22,208 nt of DNA from a virus, in the IMG/VR virus record IMGVR_UViG_3300050821_002901, positions 1 through 22,208 of that record; one strand, written 5' to 3'. The position numbers and the translations under genes were made by a program. The notes beneath the pieces were generated by a model that saw only the letters and a list, made by a program, of their open reading frames with translations, searched no databases and was not told where the DNA came from. Below are positions 1 through 7,784 of this stretch, piece after piece; positions within the stretch are counted from its first letter, which is position 1, and every line of letters starts with the position of its first letter.

Positions 1-1
1 G

Positions 2-337
2 CTAACGCTTACGGCAACGGTTGGTCCAGCTTCTGGCAACTTCTACATCCAGGTGGAAAACGAAGTCCAGTTGGTTACGGGCGGTCAGGGCACGACCCTT
101 GCTACCGTGACGCGCGGTGCTCTCGGCTCCTCTGCCGTTGCTCACGCGATTGGTGCAGTTGTCACGTCCGGTGCCGACGGTCTTGCAAACACCAACGCCT
201 CCTTGGGCGGCCAAACGGCGACCTATGCGAACACCACGGCAAAGGGTGGCAGCATGTTCGCTCACGCGGACTTCGCTGGTATCGCATTGGCTGTTAACGA
301 CTCGATCGCGTTTACCTGGAAAGACCAGCTTACCTAA
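2..337 (+). CDS. Phage structural protein, 3' part only (5' end outside window)
   Basis: The frame is open from the first bases of the window and ends at TAA 335-337, so only the C-terminal 111 residues are visible and the start lies upstream. The visible part begins with a beta-rich stretch (LTATVGPASGNFYIQVENE) followed by TLATVTRGALGSSAVAHAIGA. This pattern recurs in phage head and tail proteins as a small beta-domain. The end, SIAFTWKDQLT, resembles the C-termini of phage appendage or decoration proteins that finish in a beta strand with an aromatic. A GTG at 53 could be misread as a start, but it falls inside the conserved domain. The exact role (decoration, head fibre or tail appendage) cannot be decided from the fragment. 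Downstream are fibre-type genes on the same strand. Confidence 0.6.
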   Translation, partial: LTLTATVGPASGNFYIQVENEVQLVTGGQGTTLATVTRGALGSSAVAHAIGAVVTSGADGLANTNASLGGQTATYANTTAKGGSMFAHADFAGIALAVNDSIAFTWKDQLT

Positions 338-349
338 AAATAGACTACA

Positions 350-367
350 AAAAATAATGAGGCGTAA
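350..367 (+). promoter_or_regulatory. Relic-like copy of the GGAGGCGTAA leader
   Basis: This A-rich stretch followed by TGAGGCGTAA (358-367) closely matches the leaders directly before the genes at 7473 (7462-7471) and 9493 (9483-9492). Here no start codon follows. The next gene starts 29 bases later with its own GGAG site at about 384-387. It looks like a displaced or decayed ribosome-binding leader. That interpretation is inference; the sequence match is direct. Confidence 0.4.
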
Positions 368-396
368 CAGCCCGTCTAGAGATTGGAGAACCATCC

Positions 397-1020
397 ATGA
401 CGGTAGCATCCTATGATCCCGGAGTATTTGACGTAGCCACTCTTGAAGAGGCTAAGGATATCATCCTCTGTCCTGAAGAGGGGCAATCGGTCGAAGCGCG
501 GTGGCGCCGCGAAACTCCGTATCTTGTCGAACTGATCCAACAGCATTTGCCTATCACCAAAGATAGCGTGCTGTTGGATTACGGCTGTGGGATTGGGCGA
601 CTCTCCCGCGAGCTGATTTTGAAAACGGGTTGCAAAGCGATTGGTGTTGACTTCTCAGTCAATATGCGCGCCTTTGCTGCCAACTACGTCGCACTTCACC
701 ATTTTTATGCTTGTGACAAGGCGATGCTCAATCCGGGCTGCGCTGATTTTGCGCTGTCTGTCTGGGTGCTTCAGCATTGCCTGTTTCCGGCTGACGATAT
801 CCTCGCAATCAAGAATGCGCTCAAACCTGGTGCGCTGTTCTTCGTTGTGGACGATCGCAGGGTCGTGCCTACCAATTTGGGTTGGGTTAAAGATACAGCT
901 GATGTGCAGGCATTGCTACGCGAACATTTTGTGTTCGTGAAGAAAATAGAATTGTCAGGTGATCACATCACGCATCACCTTGCTGCGCGCACAACCTGTT
1001 CCGTATTCCAGAAGCTTTAA
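397..1020 (+). CDS. Class I SAM-dependent methyltransferase
   Basis: The 207-residue protein is predicted to transfer a methyl group from S-adenosylmethionine; the acceptor is unknown. The SAM-binding motif I is clear at residues 60-67 (LDYGCGIG), and the acidic residue ending strand 2 is D85 in GVDFS. A motif IV-like region lies around residues 117-127 (DFALSVWVLQH), and LKPGALFFVVD at 142-152 matches the strand after the late helix of this fold. The length is that of a minimal Rossmann methyltransferase without accessory domains. The ATG is preceded by GGAG at a normal distance. It is the first complete gene of the fibre cassette, and the next gene starts immediately after its stop codon. 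It lacks the sequence features of DNA methyltransferases (no DPPY or PC motif), so a small-molecule, glycan or protein acceptor is more likely. That last point is inference. Confidence 0.75.
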   Translation: MTVASYDPGVFDVATLEEAKDIILCPEEGQSVEARWRRETPYLVELIQQHLPITKDSVLLDYGCGIGRLSRELILKTGCKAIGVDFSVNMRAFAANYVALHHFYACDKAMLNPGCADFALSVWVLQHCLFPADDILAIKNALKPGALFFVVDDRRVVPTNLGWVKDTADVQALLREHFVFVKKIELSGDHITHHLAARTTCSVFQKL

Positions 1021-1863
1021 ATGCAGCTTTCTCTACCATGGAGGTACGGTCAGTCCAAACCGTTCGGATCAATTCCACGGATAAACTGGTCGCATCCGAT
1101 TACTAACAACCTTTGGTCATGCATCCTGCCTGCCTCAAATGGCGATCCGCAGTTAAATGCGCAGCAGCAGCAGAGTTCATGGACTAAACCTGCGATAGTC
1201 GGTTCTTTTATTTTTGGCACAACGCCTGTAGGGCTTGGGCTTAGGACAAATTACGGCGGTACTCACGGCTCAGTAGGAAACGTTTGGACTAAGACAAGCA
1301 TCCCCGGCACCGGAGCTGGTGACTTCACAACCTGCTGTTTGGTTTATGTCAATACTACGACCGTCGTTAATGGTGGCGCTCCAATCCTTGGCGATTTTTT
1401 CGGGCAGACAGCTTCAGATGCATCGCCTGATCACGGATATTTCATACAGGGCGCGACTCCTACTTTTACCGCTTATACGCAGGGAACAAACTTTACAACA
1501 TCGCCGACTATCGTGGCGGGCAAAGTGTATGCCCTGATGTTCACAAGGTTGGGAACCGCCTGCACGTTCTACATTAATGGCATTTCGCGTTCGACTGGAA
1601 CTAGTAGCCTTGCGGTATATTCATCCGCAACAAGTCGTTACTATTTTGGCGTCTATGACGCTGACGGCACCACCAATCAATCCGACGTTACAATTCTTTT
1701 TGCGGGAGGATGGAACAGGGCGCTGACGGCAACAGAAGCGATGTCTTGGGCACAAGACCCTTACGGCTTCCTGATCTATCCTGAGGACGAGATGTTCCTG
1801 CTGGGCCGCGTCCCGCCTTTCAAACTAGATACGCAAAAAGACCTAATCATCAGCATGCACTAA
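1021..1863 (+). CDS. LamG/concanavalin-like jelly-roll phage surface protein
   Basis: The 280-residue protein has an N-terminus with RINWSHPITNNLWSCILPA, a typical opening of phage LamG-like proteins. A beta-sandwich of roughly residues 60-240 follows, containing AGKVYALMFTRLGTACTFYINGI and then SDVTILFAGGWNRALTATE, a recognisable LamG signature. The end, DPYGFLIYPEDEMFLLGRVPP, is also characteristic of this group. Such domains usually bind carbohydrate or form tips of virion surface proteins. The ATG directly abuts the methyltransferase stop codon (TAAATG), indicating translational coupling, with only a weak AGAAG upstream. No signal peptide or membrane segment is seen. It could decorate the head or be part of a tail fibre; the sequence does not distinguish these. 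Confidence 0.7.
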   Translation: MQLSLPWRYGQSKPFGSIPRINWSHPITNNLWSCILPASNGDPQLNAQQQQSSWTKPAIVGSFIFGTTPVGLGLRTNYGGTHGSVGNVWTKTSIPGTGAGDFTTCCLVYVNTTTVVNGGAPILGDFFGQTASDASPDHGYFIQGATPTFTAYTQGTNFTTSPTIVAGKVYALMFTRLGTACTFYINGISRSTGTSSLAVYSSATSRYYFGVYDADGTTNQSDVTILFAGGWNRALTATEAMSWAQDPYGFLIYPEDEMFLLGRVPPFKLDTQKDLIISMH

Positions 1864-1875
1864 AAGGAGATATGA

Positions 1876-2319
1876 ATGGCCTATTATGACACGCTGATCA
1901 GCGCGTGGAATGGAGGGACGCAGCCACCCGCCGGCGTGACAGGTACGGCGCTGACCGCACAAATGACTACCGCGCAAAAACTCGCCGCGATAAATGGATG
2001 GACTGTTACGGGAGCATCTAAACCGGCTGTCTTGTCACCATCTCAAATTCTCAACGCCATCGTGTTCGCTGACCTTGCTGCACTAACGCAGTTGCAGGTA
2101 TCGCAGTTGACCTTGCTTCTCGCAGGCAGTTCAATTGATGCGTCAGTAGGTACACCGATCCGAGCTGGCATTCAAGCCCTATTCGCTGGCAAGACCACGA
2201 CATTGGCGCAACTCGGCACATTGGTGGCACCCTTCGACTCACCGACGATCAGTTGGACTAGTTCGCACGGCTATCCAAATTTGACACAAATAGATGCGAC
2301 CAATGCGGGGCTGACCTGA
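1876..2319 (+). CDS. Conserved phage structural-module protein
   Basis: This 147-residue protein belongs to a recognisable family of short phage proteins that begin with a YDTLISAWNGG-like motif, continue with PPAGVTGTALTAQMTTAQKLAAINGWTV, and end with SWTSSHGYP and a short tail. These are found among structural and fibre genes of siphophages and podophages; no biochemical role is established that I know of. It is largely helical in appearance, with no membrane segment. The start at 1876 has a strong AGGAGA at 1865-1870. The stop overlaps the start of the next gene (TGATG). Pairing with the downstream gene is common, and I infer that the two products act together in the virion. Confidence 0.65.
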   Translation: MAYYDTLISAWNGGTQPPAGVTGTALTAQMTTAQKLAAINGWTVTGASKPAVLSPSQILNAIVFADLAALTQLQVSQLTLLLAGSSIDASVGTPIRAGIQALFAGKTTTLAQLGTLVAPFDSPTISWTSSHGYPNLTQIDATNAGLT

Positions 2320-2792
2320 TGCCTACAAATTTTCTAGAAGCAAGTAGCTTCCTCGTTAGCCCGTTCAACTTGATGACGACGGAGCTAAACACGCTCGCCG
2401 ATGCCAACAGCGCCACATCGTCCGTTGGCGGCTCGTCTGGTGTGTTTAACCAAGGCAACACATCGCAAGGCATCTGGGGTGTCGCCCACTTCAAATCAGG
2501 AGGAGCGTTTACTCCTGCCGCAGGTGGTTATATCGCGGGATGGTTCCTGTATTCGCCAGATGGTGGTTCGACGTTTGAAAAAGTGGTGTCAAATACGGAC
2601 ATGCCGAGGTCTCCAGACTTCACCATACCACTGTTCAACAGCGCCTATGCCTCGTCCGATATTTCGCAATCGTCGGGCATCATTCGATTGCCATGGTGGT
2701 CGTGGAAGCTATTCGTTATGAGCCACGCCGGCGCGAGCATGCCGTCATCTGGCAACGTCATTCAACTTGGTTCGTTGGCAATTCAGTATTGA
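2319..2792 (+). CDS. Conserved phage structural-module protein, beta-rich
   Basis: This 157-residue protein resembles a common phage family with ELNTLADANSATSSVGGSSGVF near the N-terminus and GGYIAGWFLYSPDGG in the middle. It also has the phrase PRSPDFTIPLFNSAYASS and ends with LPWWSWKLFV and NVIQLGSLAIQY. The pattern suggests a beta-sandwich. The family is usually annotated as a hypothetical or structural protein next to fibre genes; its function is not defined. The ATG overlaps the stop of the preceding gene, so translation is probably coupled. The following giant fibre gene begins 10 bases after its stop codon. Confidence 0.65.
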   Translation: MPTNFLEASSFLVSPFNLMTTELNTLADANSATSSVGGSSGVFNQGNTSQGIWGVAHFKSGGAFTPAAGGYIAGWFLYSPDGGSTFEKVVSNTDMPRSPDFTIPLFNSAYASSDISQSSGIIRLPWWSWKLFVMSHAGASMPSSGNVIQLGSLAIQY

Positions 2793-2801
2793 TGCACACT
2801 A

Positions 2802-5800
2802 ATGTGGCAACAGCCAGACTGGAGAAATCGAAACAAGGTATACACCGATCTGGGGTTGCTCGGTCGGGTGGGCTTGCTTTGGGTTGATGAGAAGAGAGAT
2901 TTTGGTTGGGCTCGCGATTGGTATCTGTACCATATCCTTGATGATGGTCAAGTTGAAACGCAAATCTACCTCAAGCAAAATTTCCTTGAGGCAACGACAG
3001 GTTCTAACCAGACCTACACGTCGGATTCAACGTGGAACAATTCGAGTAACACGGTTGAAACAGTAGGAGCGGGTGCGGCGGGGGCGCACGGCGCCTCAAC
3101 AACGACTGGCGGTGGCGGTGGTGGCGGTGGTGCTTATAACAAGATAACGAACTTCAGCTTTGCCACACCTGGTACAACGACCGCGACATATCAGGTCGGA
3201 ACGGCTGGCGTCCATGGTGGCACCTTTCCGCAAAACGGCGGGGACACATGGTTTAATGGTACCACGCTTGCGGGTTCGTCGGTCGGATCAAAAGGTGGCG
3301 CATCGCCTGCGACGAATACGACGGCGACGGGAGGCACAGCGGGGCTTGCATCAGCAGGTATTCCCACCACATCTCCACCAGCGCGTGATGGTGGCGCGGG
3401 TGCGGCAGGCGCCAGTGCTACGGCGGGTGGTGGTGGAGGCGGTGCCGGAGGACCAACTGGTGTTGGAGGCGCGGCATCGGGTACAACAGGCGGCACAGGT
3501 GACGGTGGTACAGTAACGGCTGGCGCCGCAGGTAATCCGGGTACCTCATTCAAGGGATCACAATTTACCGGTTCTGTTGCAGGCGGTATTGGTGGTGGAG
3601 CAGGAGGGTCAAACGCATCTGGTGGTACGGGCGGTACTGCGATCGGCTATGGCGGCGGTGGCGGCGGTGGATCGCGAAGCACTGGAACGGGCGGTGACGG
3701 CTTTAAGGGCATAGTGGTCCTGACATGGGTCGCGACCAACCTTAAGGCAATAACCACTATTAGCTCTGCAAGTAGCGTCAAAGCGACAAAGCAGATAACA
3801 GCGGCGCGTGCTATTAGTCCAATATCGTCCGCTAGCGCCGTTACCTCTGCAAAGAAAATCAGCGCCGCGCGTGCAGTTGGTTTATTTTCGTCAGCGCAAT
3901 CTGTATCGTTGCTTAAGACCGTAACGAAGTTTTTATCAGTCGCGTTTGGTGAGGGTGTATCATTAGCAAGGTCAGTAAGCCATTTAAAGAGCATAGCCCT
4001 GTCCATGCCTTCTGTAAATACCGGCGTGATGACGCTGACCAGGTCCGTTTCAGGTACAGGCAATGCGCAAAGCGTATCCCTACTGAAACAGGTTGGTCAT
4101 ATCATCGCTGTCGCTTGGACAGAATTGGTTACGCTCGCGCACACGTTCATAAGCGGAGGAGGAGCGCACTCACAGGCGATTAACATATCTAGTCCATCTG
4201 TCGTGTCGTTGATGCGTAGCATCGCACACATCATTTCCGTTTCTAGTGCTGAGGTTATAACGCTAGCACGCTCTATCGCGCACGCAATCTCGCTGATTAT
4301 GGCTGAGGCCGTGACGAAGATCGTGAGCGTATTTAAGACCCTAAGTCTATCAAATGCACAGACGGTGACGCTAGCACTAATAATGGCTTACGCTCGTACC
4401 ATCACAATAACGATGTCTGAGTCTGTGACGCTAACGCGGCTCATGGCCTATCTGCGAACTATTACAGTCAGCATTGGTGAAACGGTTACGCTAGCCAAGC
4501 TAACGGCCCATCTACGAACGATCGCAGTCAACATCGGCGAAACGATAACGCTGACGCGTCTAAGTTCGTTCCTTCGCACTATCACGATTGCGATGGCCGA
4601 GTCCGTGACGTTAAGCAAGGTCCTTACCTTTCTCCGCACGATCCAGGTCAATATCGGGCAGAGCATAACGTTAGCTAGCCTCGCGACGCATCTTCGAACG
4701 TTGACTGTGAGTATTGGAGAAACAGTCACGCTGGCGAAGGTTGCGGCGCATCTGAAAACCTTGACGGTCAATATCGGTGAGACTGTAACGCTCACCCGTA
4801 TCATGGCCTATCTGCGAACTTTAAATGTTTCGATTGGTGAAACTGTCACGCTGTCCCGCGTCAGTGCCTACCTTAGAACCATTATCGTCAGCATTGGCGA
4901 AACGGTAACACTATCGGCAACGAGAGCATTCCTGCGAACTATCTCGGTTACGCAATCGCAGCTTGTGTCGCTGATCCGATCGACTGCCCATGCAATATCT
5001 GTTGCGTTGAGTGAAGCGGTAACACTCTCTCGCGCTACCGCGTATCTGCGAACATTGACTGTGTCTATCGGCGAGGTGGTGACACTAACGCGCGTCATGT
5101 CTTACCTTCGGACGATCACAGTCAACATAGGAGAAACTGTAACGCTGACGCGTGTCGTGGCTTACCTTCGTACCTTGAGTGTGTCGATTGGTGAGGTTGT
5201 CACGTTAGCGCGTGCCGCGACAAAGCTAAAAACGTTGACCGTGTCAATCGGCGAAACTGTAACGCTAACCCGCATCATGTCGTACTTGCGGACGCTGCTT
5301 GTGTCGATTGGTGAAACTGTCACACTGACACGCATTAACGCCTATCTGCGAACGTTGACCGTAAACTTCGGTGAAACGGTCACACTGATTAAATCAATTG
5401 GCCATGCCATTGCAGTTAGTAGCGCGGAGTCCGTGACGCTATCCGCATTGAAGGCCTTCTTGCGAACAATAACCCTGAGTATCGGCGAAACGGTCACGTT
5501 AACCCGCATCATGGCATATCTTCGCACCATCACAATAACGATGGCTGAAGTTGTAACGTTGGCGCGTATCATGGCCTACCTGCGGACGTTGACCGTAAGC
5601 ATCGGTCAGACTGTGACGTTAATGCGATCGATCGCGCACGCCATATCTATCGCGCAATCGCAACTAGTTTCTTTGACCAAATCAGTCGCGCACGCTATCT
5701 CGATAATCAGTGCATCTTTGGTGACGCTCATCCATACGCCTGTGAAGGCATTCACTGTATTGTGGAGTGAAGTCGTAACACTTAGGAATTCGATTGCGCA

Positions 5801-7061
5801 TATCGTGAACGTAGCACAAGCGCAGGCGTTGTCGCTTATTCGATCGATTGCGCACACCATCACGCTGACGATAAATGAAGCTGTTCTAGCGTTAACAAAG
5901 GCACCAAACCCTAAAACAATTTTGATCTCGTCAGCCGAGTTGGTCACGCTTGCACATCTCAAGATAAAATTGCAGGCGATCACGATAACGCTTGGATCAT
6001 TGGTAACACTGATCCGCTCTGTTGCGCATAACATCGCATTGAGCACTGCCCCACTTGTGACGCTAACCCGGTCTGTGGGCCATGCAATTTCCGTTGCCTG
6101 GTCTCAATTGGTCACATTGAGCCGCATTGCCGCCCACCTTCGTACCATCACAGTAACGATGGGCGAAACGGTTACGTTAACGAAGCTCAAGGCGAAACTA
6201 CAATCGATCAATATCACGCAAGCGTCGATTGTAACCCTTATTCGTTCCATTGCGCACGCTATCACTGTTCAATCATCGTCGATCGTGACCCTGATGCGAT
6301 CGGTTGGTCATAACATCAGCATGACCTCGGCTGAAATCGTCACCCTGACGCGGCAACGCCTTGCTACGATACTGATCAGCTCTGCACAACTCGTGACGTT
6401 GCTCCGATCGACCAGACATCTTGTAAACCTGACAACATCTAGTCTCGTATCGCTCAGGCGTTCAGTTGCGCACATCATAACCACGCTGATCTCGCAACTA
6501 GTTTCATTGTCAACGGGATCGCAGAATAGGCAACAACAAATCAATGTGGCGATTGGCGAGTTGGTATCACTTACAAAGCGCATTCCGCAAGATATCGCGG
6601 TTGCTCTGAACCAATTGGTGACGTTGACCAAGATCGTTGGCTCACATCTTTCGACGTTCATTGGTCAGACTGTCACGCTTAGTTTTACAAAGGCAGCACG
6701 GAAGACACTGAACATTCTATCTGGTCAATTGATCACGCTAAGGCGTACTTCTGCACACCTGATCTCGTTTGTGTCCCCCCTTGTTCAGTCATTCACAGCA
6801 GGTTCTGCACAAACGTTTGAGTTTATTATCGGCTCTGGGCAGTCCGTTCGTATCGCCTTTACCAAGTTCCCGCCGATCGTATTGCGCGCGATCGTGCAAT
6901 CGCTGTTCACGTTGTCTAGCTACATCCAGTCCAATTTCACACTGCAGGCATCAGTGCCTGACGAGAACGTGGAATTGAAAGGCAGTGTTGCTGATACACC
7001 GCAACTTCGTGCCGAAGTTCCTGATCCGAATTTTCCACTTAGGGGCGAGGAGGCTCCATAA
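2802..7061 (+). CDS. Giant repeat fibre protein with glycine-rich N-terminal domain
   Basis: The protein is 1419 residues long. Residues 1-85 are a Trp/Tyr-containing head of unknown role. Residues about 85-308 form a glycine-rich domain, with YTSDSTWNNSSNTVETVGAG at its start, runs of six to eight glycines, and IVVLTW at its end. This resembles glycine-rich domains of phage tail proteins. From residue 314 to about 1355, roughly 50 short repeats follow the pattern AYLRTLTVSIGETVTLTRIM (20 residues) or GHAISVAWSQLVTLSRIA (18 residues). Each repeat reads as two short beta strands, suggesting a beta-solenoid or stacked-hairpin shaft. A distinct tail (about 1356-1419) is richer in Pro, Glu and Asp. 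There is no signal peptide. The start lacks a clear Shine-Dalgarno and depends on closeness to the previous gene, so the first 80 residues are less certain than the rest. It is probably a long virion fibre or adhesin shaft. Confidence 0.7.
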   Translation: MWQQPDWRNRNKVYTDLGLLGRVGLLWVDEKRDFGWARDWYLYHILDDGQVETQIYLKQNFLEATTGSNQTYTSDSTWNNSSNTVETVGAGAAGAHGASTTTGGGGGGGGAYNKITNFSFATPGTTTATYQVGTAGVHGGTFPQNGGDTWFNGTTLAGSSVGSKGGASPATNTTATGGTAGLASAGIPTTSPPARDGGAGAAGASATAGGGGGGAGGPTGVGGAASGTTGGTGDGGTVTAGAAGNPGTSFKGSQFTGSVAGGIGGGAGGSNASGGTGGTAIGYGGGGGGGSRSTGTGGDGFKGIVVLTWVATNLKAITTISSASSVKATKQITAARAISPISSASAVTSAKKISAARAVGLFSSAQSVSLLKTVTKFLSVAFGEGVSLARSVSHLKSIALSMPSVNTGVMTLTRSVSGTGNAQSVSLLKQVGHIIAVAWTELVTLAHTFISGGGAHSQAINISSPSVVSLMRSIAHIISVSSAEVITLARSIAHAISLIMAEAVTKIVSVFKTLSLSNAQTVTLALIMAYARTITITMSESVTLTRLMAYLRTITVSIGETVTLAKLTAHLRTIAVNIGETITLTRLSSFLRTITIAMAESVTLSKVLTFLRTIQVNIGQSITLASLATHLRTLTVSIGETVTLAKVAAHLKTLTVNIGETVTLTRIMAYLRTLNVSIGETVTLSRVSAYLRTIIVSIGETVTLSATRAFLRTISVTQSQLVSLIRSTAHAISVALSEAVTLSRATAYLRTLTVSIGEVVTLTRVMSYLRTITVNIGETVTLTRVVAYLRTLSVSIGEVVTLARAATKLKTLTVSIGETVTLTRIMSYLRTLLVSIGETVTLTRINAYLRTLTVNFGETVTLIKSIGHAIAVSSAESVTLSALKAFLRTITLSIGETVTLTRIMAYLRTITITMAEVVTLARIMAYLRTLTVSIGQTVTLMRSIAHAISIAQSQLVSLTKSVAHAISIISASLVTLIHTPVKAFTVLWSEVVTLRNSIAHIVNVAQAQALSLIRSIAHTITLTINEAVLALTKAPNPKTILISSAELVTLAHLKIKLQAITITLGSLVTLIRSVAHNIALSTAPLVTLTRSVGHAISVAWSQLVTLSRIAAHLRTITVTMGETVTLTKLKAKLQSINITQASIVTLIRSIAHAITVQSSSIVTLMRSVGHNISMTSAEIVTLTRQRLATILISSAQLVTLLRSTRHLVNLTTSSLVSLRRSVAHIITTLISQLVSLSTGSQNRQQQINVAIGELVSLTKRIPQDIAVALNQLVTLTKIVGSHLSTFIGQTVTLSFTKAARKTLNILSGQLITLRRTSAHLISFVSPLVQSFTAGSAQTFEFIIGSGQSVRIAFTKFPPIVLRAIVQSLFTLSSYIQSNFTLQASVPDENVELKGSVADTPQLRAEVPDPNFPLRGEEAP
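3741..6866 (+). repeat. About 50 tandem coding repeats, 54 or 60 bp each
   Basis: The repeats encode the shaft of the giant fibre. I divided the protein by eye into about 54 units: the first eleven and the last seven or so are divergent, and the middle (about 4380-6360) is regular. The consensus 20-residue unit is AYLRTLTVSIGETVTLTRIM. The 18-residue unit lacks two residues after the AH/AY pair and reads AHAISV..S..VTL.RSI. The protein motif is conserved but codon choice differs from copy to copy, so the DNA is not an exact repeat. Confidence 0.85.
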
Positions 7062-7441
7062 TGCCCGCACTAGCACAAGACGTCACGCTGTGGCAGGGTG
7101 ACACGCACGTTCTAACATTCAAGGTTGACGATGGCAACAACAATCCGATTGACCTGACGGGTGCAACAGGTCGTTGGTGGGCTGCTAAGAAGGCAACGTC
7201 AACGGGCTTGGATATCTTCATCGAGAAGGGAACCGCTGCGCATACCATGTCATTCTCATTCAACGGAGGCGATGGCTTCTGGTACGCGATTGTGCCAATC
7301 AATCCTCCCGATACACAGAACATTCCTCCAGGCAAATGGTATCACGAGTCAGAGATCATCACGCAAGGTGGTGTCGTGGCCCGTGGCTCGATTGGTAAAT
7401 TCAATGTCAATCCGTCGTTGATTCCCGCGAGCCTTGGCTGA
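7061..7441 (+). CDS. BppU-like N-terminal beta-domain phage protein
   Basis: This 126-residue protein has the pattern of small phage beta-domains seen at the N-terminus of baseplate upper proteins and in stand-alone form: VTLWQGDTHVLTFKV, then NPIDLTGATGRWWAAKKA, then GKWYHESEI, and a final strand IGKFNVNPSLIP. In that family the domain acts as an anchor or adaptor connecting receptor-binding parts to the virion. Its start codon overlaps the stop of the giant fibre (TAATG), so the two are likely produced together. I infer a partnership with the fibre, possibly as its attachment adaptor. There is no membrane segment or enzymatic motif. Confidence 0.6.
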   Translation: MPALAQDVTLWQGDTHVLTFKVDDGNNNPIDLTGATGRWWAAKKATSTGLDIFIEKGTAAHTMSFSFNGGDGFWYAIVPINPPDTQNIPPGKWYHESEIITQGGVVARGSIGKFNVNPSLIPASLG

Positions 7442-7461
7442 AGTATGATTATAAAAACAAC

Positions 7462-7471
7462 GGAGGCGTAA
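7462..7471 (+). promoter_or_regulatory. Strong ribosome-binding leader GGAGGCGTAA
   Basis: A GGAGG core precedes the ATG at 7473, with an A-rich stretch upstream (7451-7460). The same ten bases occur immediately before the start at 9493, and a near copy lies at 358-367. Confidence 0.7.
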
Positions 7472-7472
7472 A

Positions 7473-7784
7473 ATGGAAAACAGAAAGTCTTGTGGGTTTT
7501 GTGATGCGTGGTCGGAAATTCCCGGACATCCCGATGTTGGTGTTTGCAGGGCGAAGTCCCCGACACCGTATGTCGTGGGCATGCAGCAGGGATCAGTGAA
7601 AGGTCTCGGCGGGCAACGAACGGCTAGTCCTGTTGTCGCGACGGTCTTCCCTGAGATGCCGCGATCGGGTTGGTGCAGGGATTACATAATGGACATGTCC
7701 AAAGTCCCTCTTACTACGCCTACCCTAAAGCCATTTTCGTTTGAACTAGGGGAACAAAAAATTGGCGATCCCATCATACCCTGA
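7473..7784 (+). CDS. Small four-cysteine protein, metal-binding candidate
   Basis: This 103-residue protein has CGFCDAW (Cys 8 and 11), GVCRA (Cys 25) and GWCRDY (Cys 68). The spacing CxxC-x13-C-x42-C and the aromatic or charged residues after each pair recall small phage and bacterial proteins with CxxCxxW...GxCRxxPP...WCGE(F/W). These are presumed to bind zinc or an iron-sulphur cluster; I know of no established function in phage. A strong ribosome-binding leader precedes the ATG. It lies at the head-tail junction genes, between the fibre cassette and the tail terminator gene, which it overlaps by 23 bases. Metal binding is inference from the cysteine pattern only. Confidence 0.55.
   Translation: MENRKSCGFCDAWSEIPGHPDVGVCRAKSPTPYVVGMQQGSVKGLGGQRTASPVVATVFPEMPRSGWCRDYIMDMSKVPLTTPTLKPFSFELGEQKIGDPIIP

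Noticed and set aside
3191-3553. Minus-strand Pro/Val-rich frame opposite the glycine-rich domain
   Set aside because: It is the complement of glycine codons, which gives Pro/Ala/Thr-rich translations; no independent support.
4448-6046. Several minus-strand open frames of 76-146 codons across the fibre repeats
   Set aside because: They recur with the same repeated peptide (VTVSPILT types) because the plus-strand repeat rarely yields a reverse-strand stop in that frame; they are antisense to a coherent coding repeat and lack start signals.
3741-6866. CRISPR-like or satellite array
   Set aside because: The 54/60-bp units are continuous coding sequence without spacers and are diverged at the DNA level.
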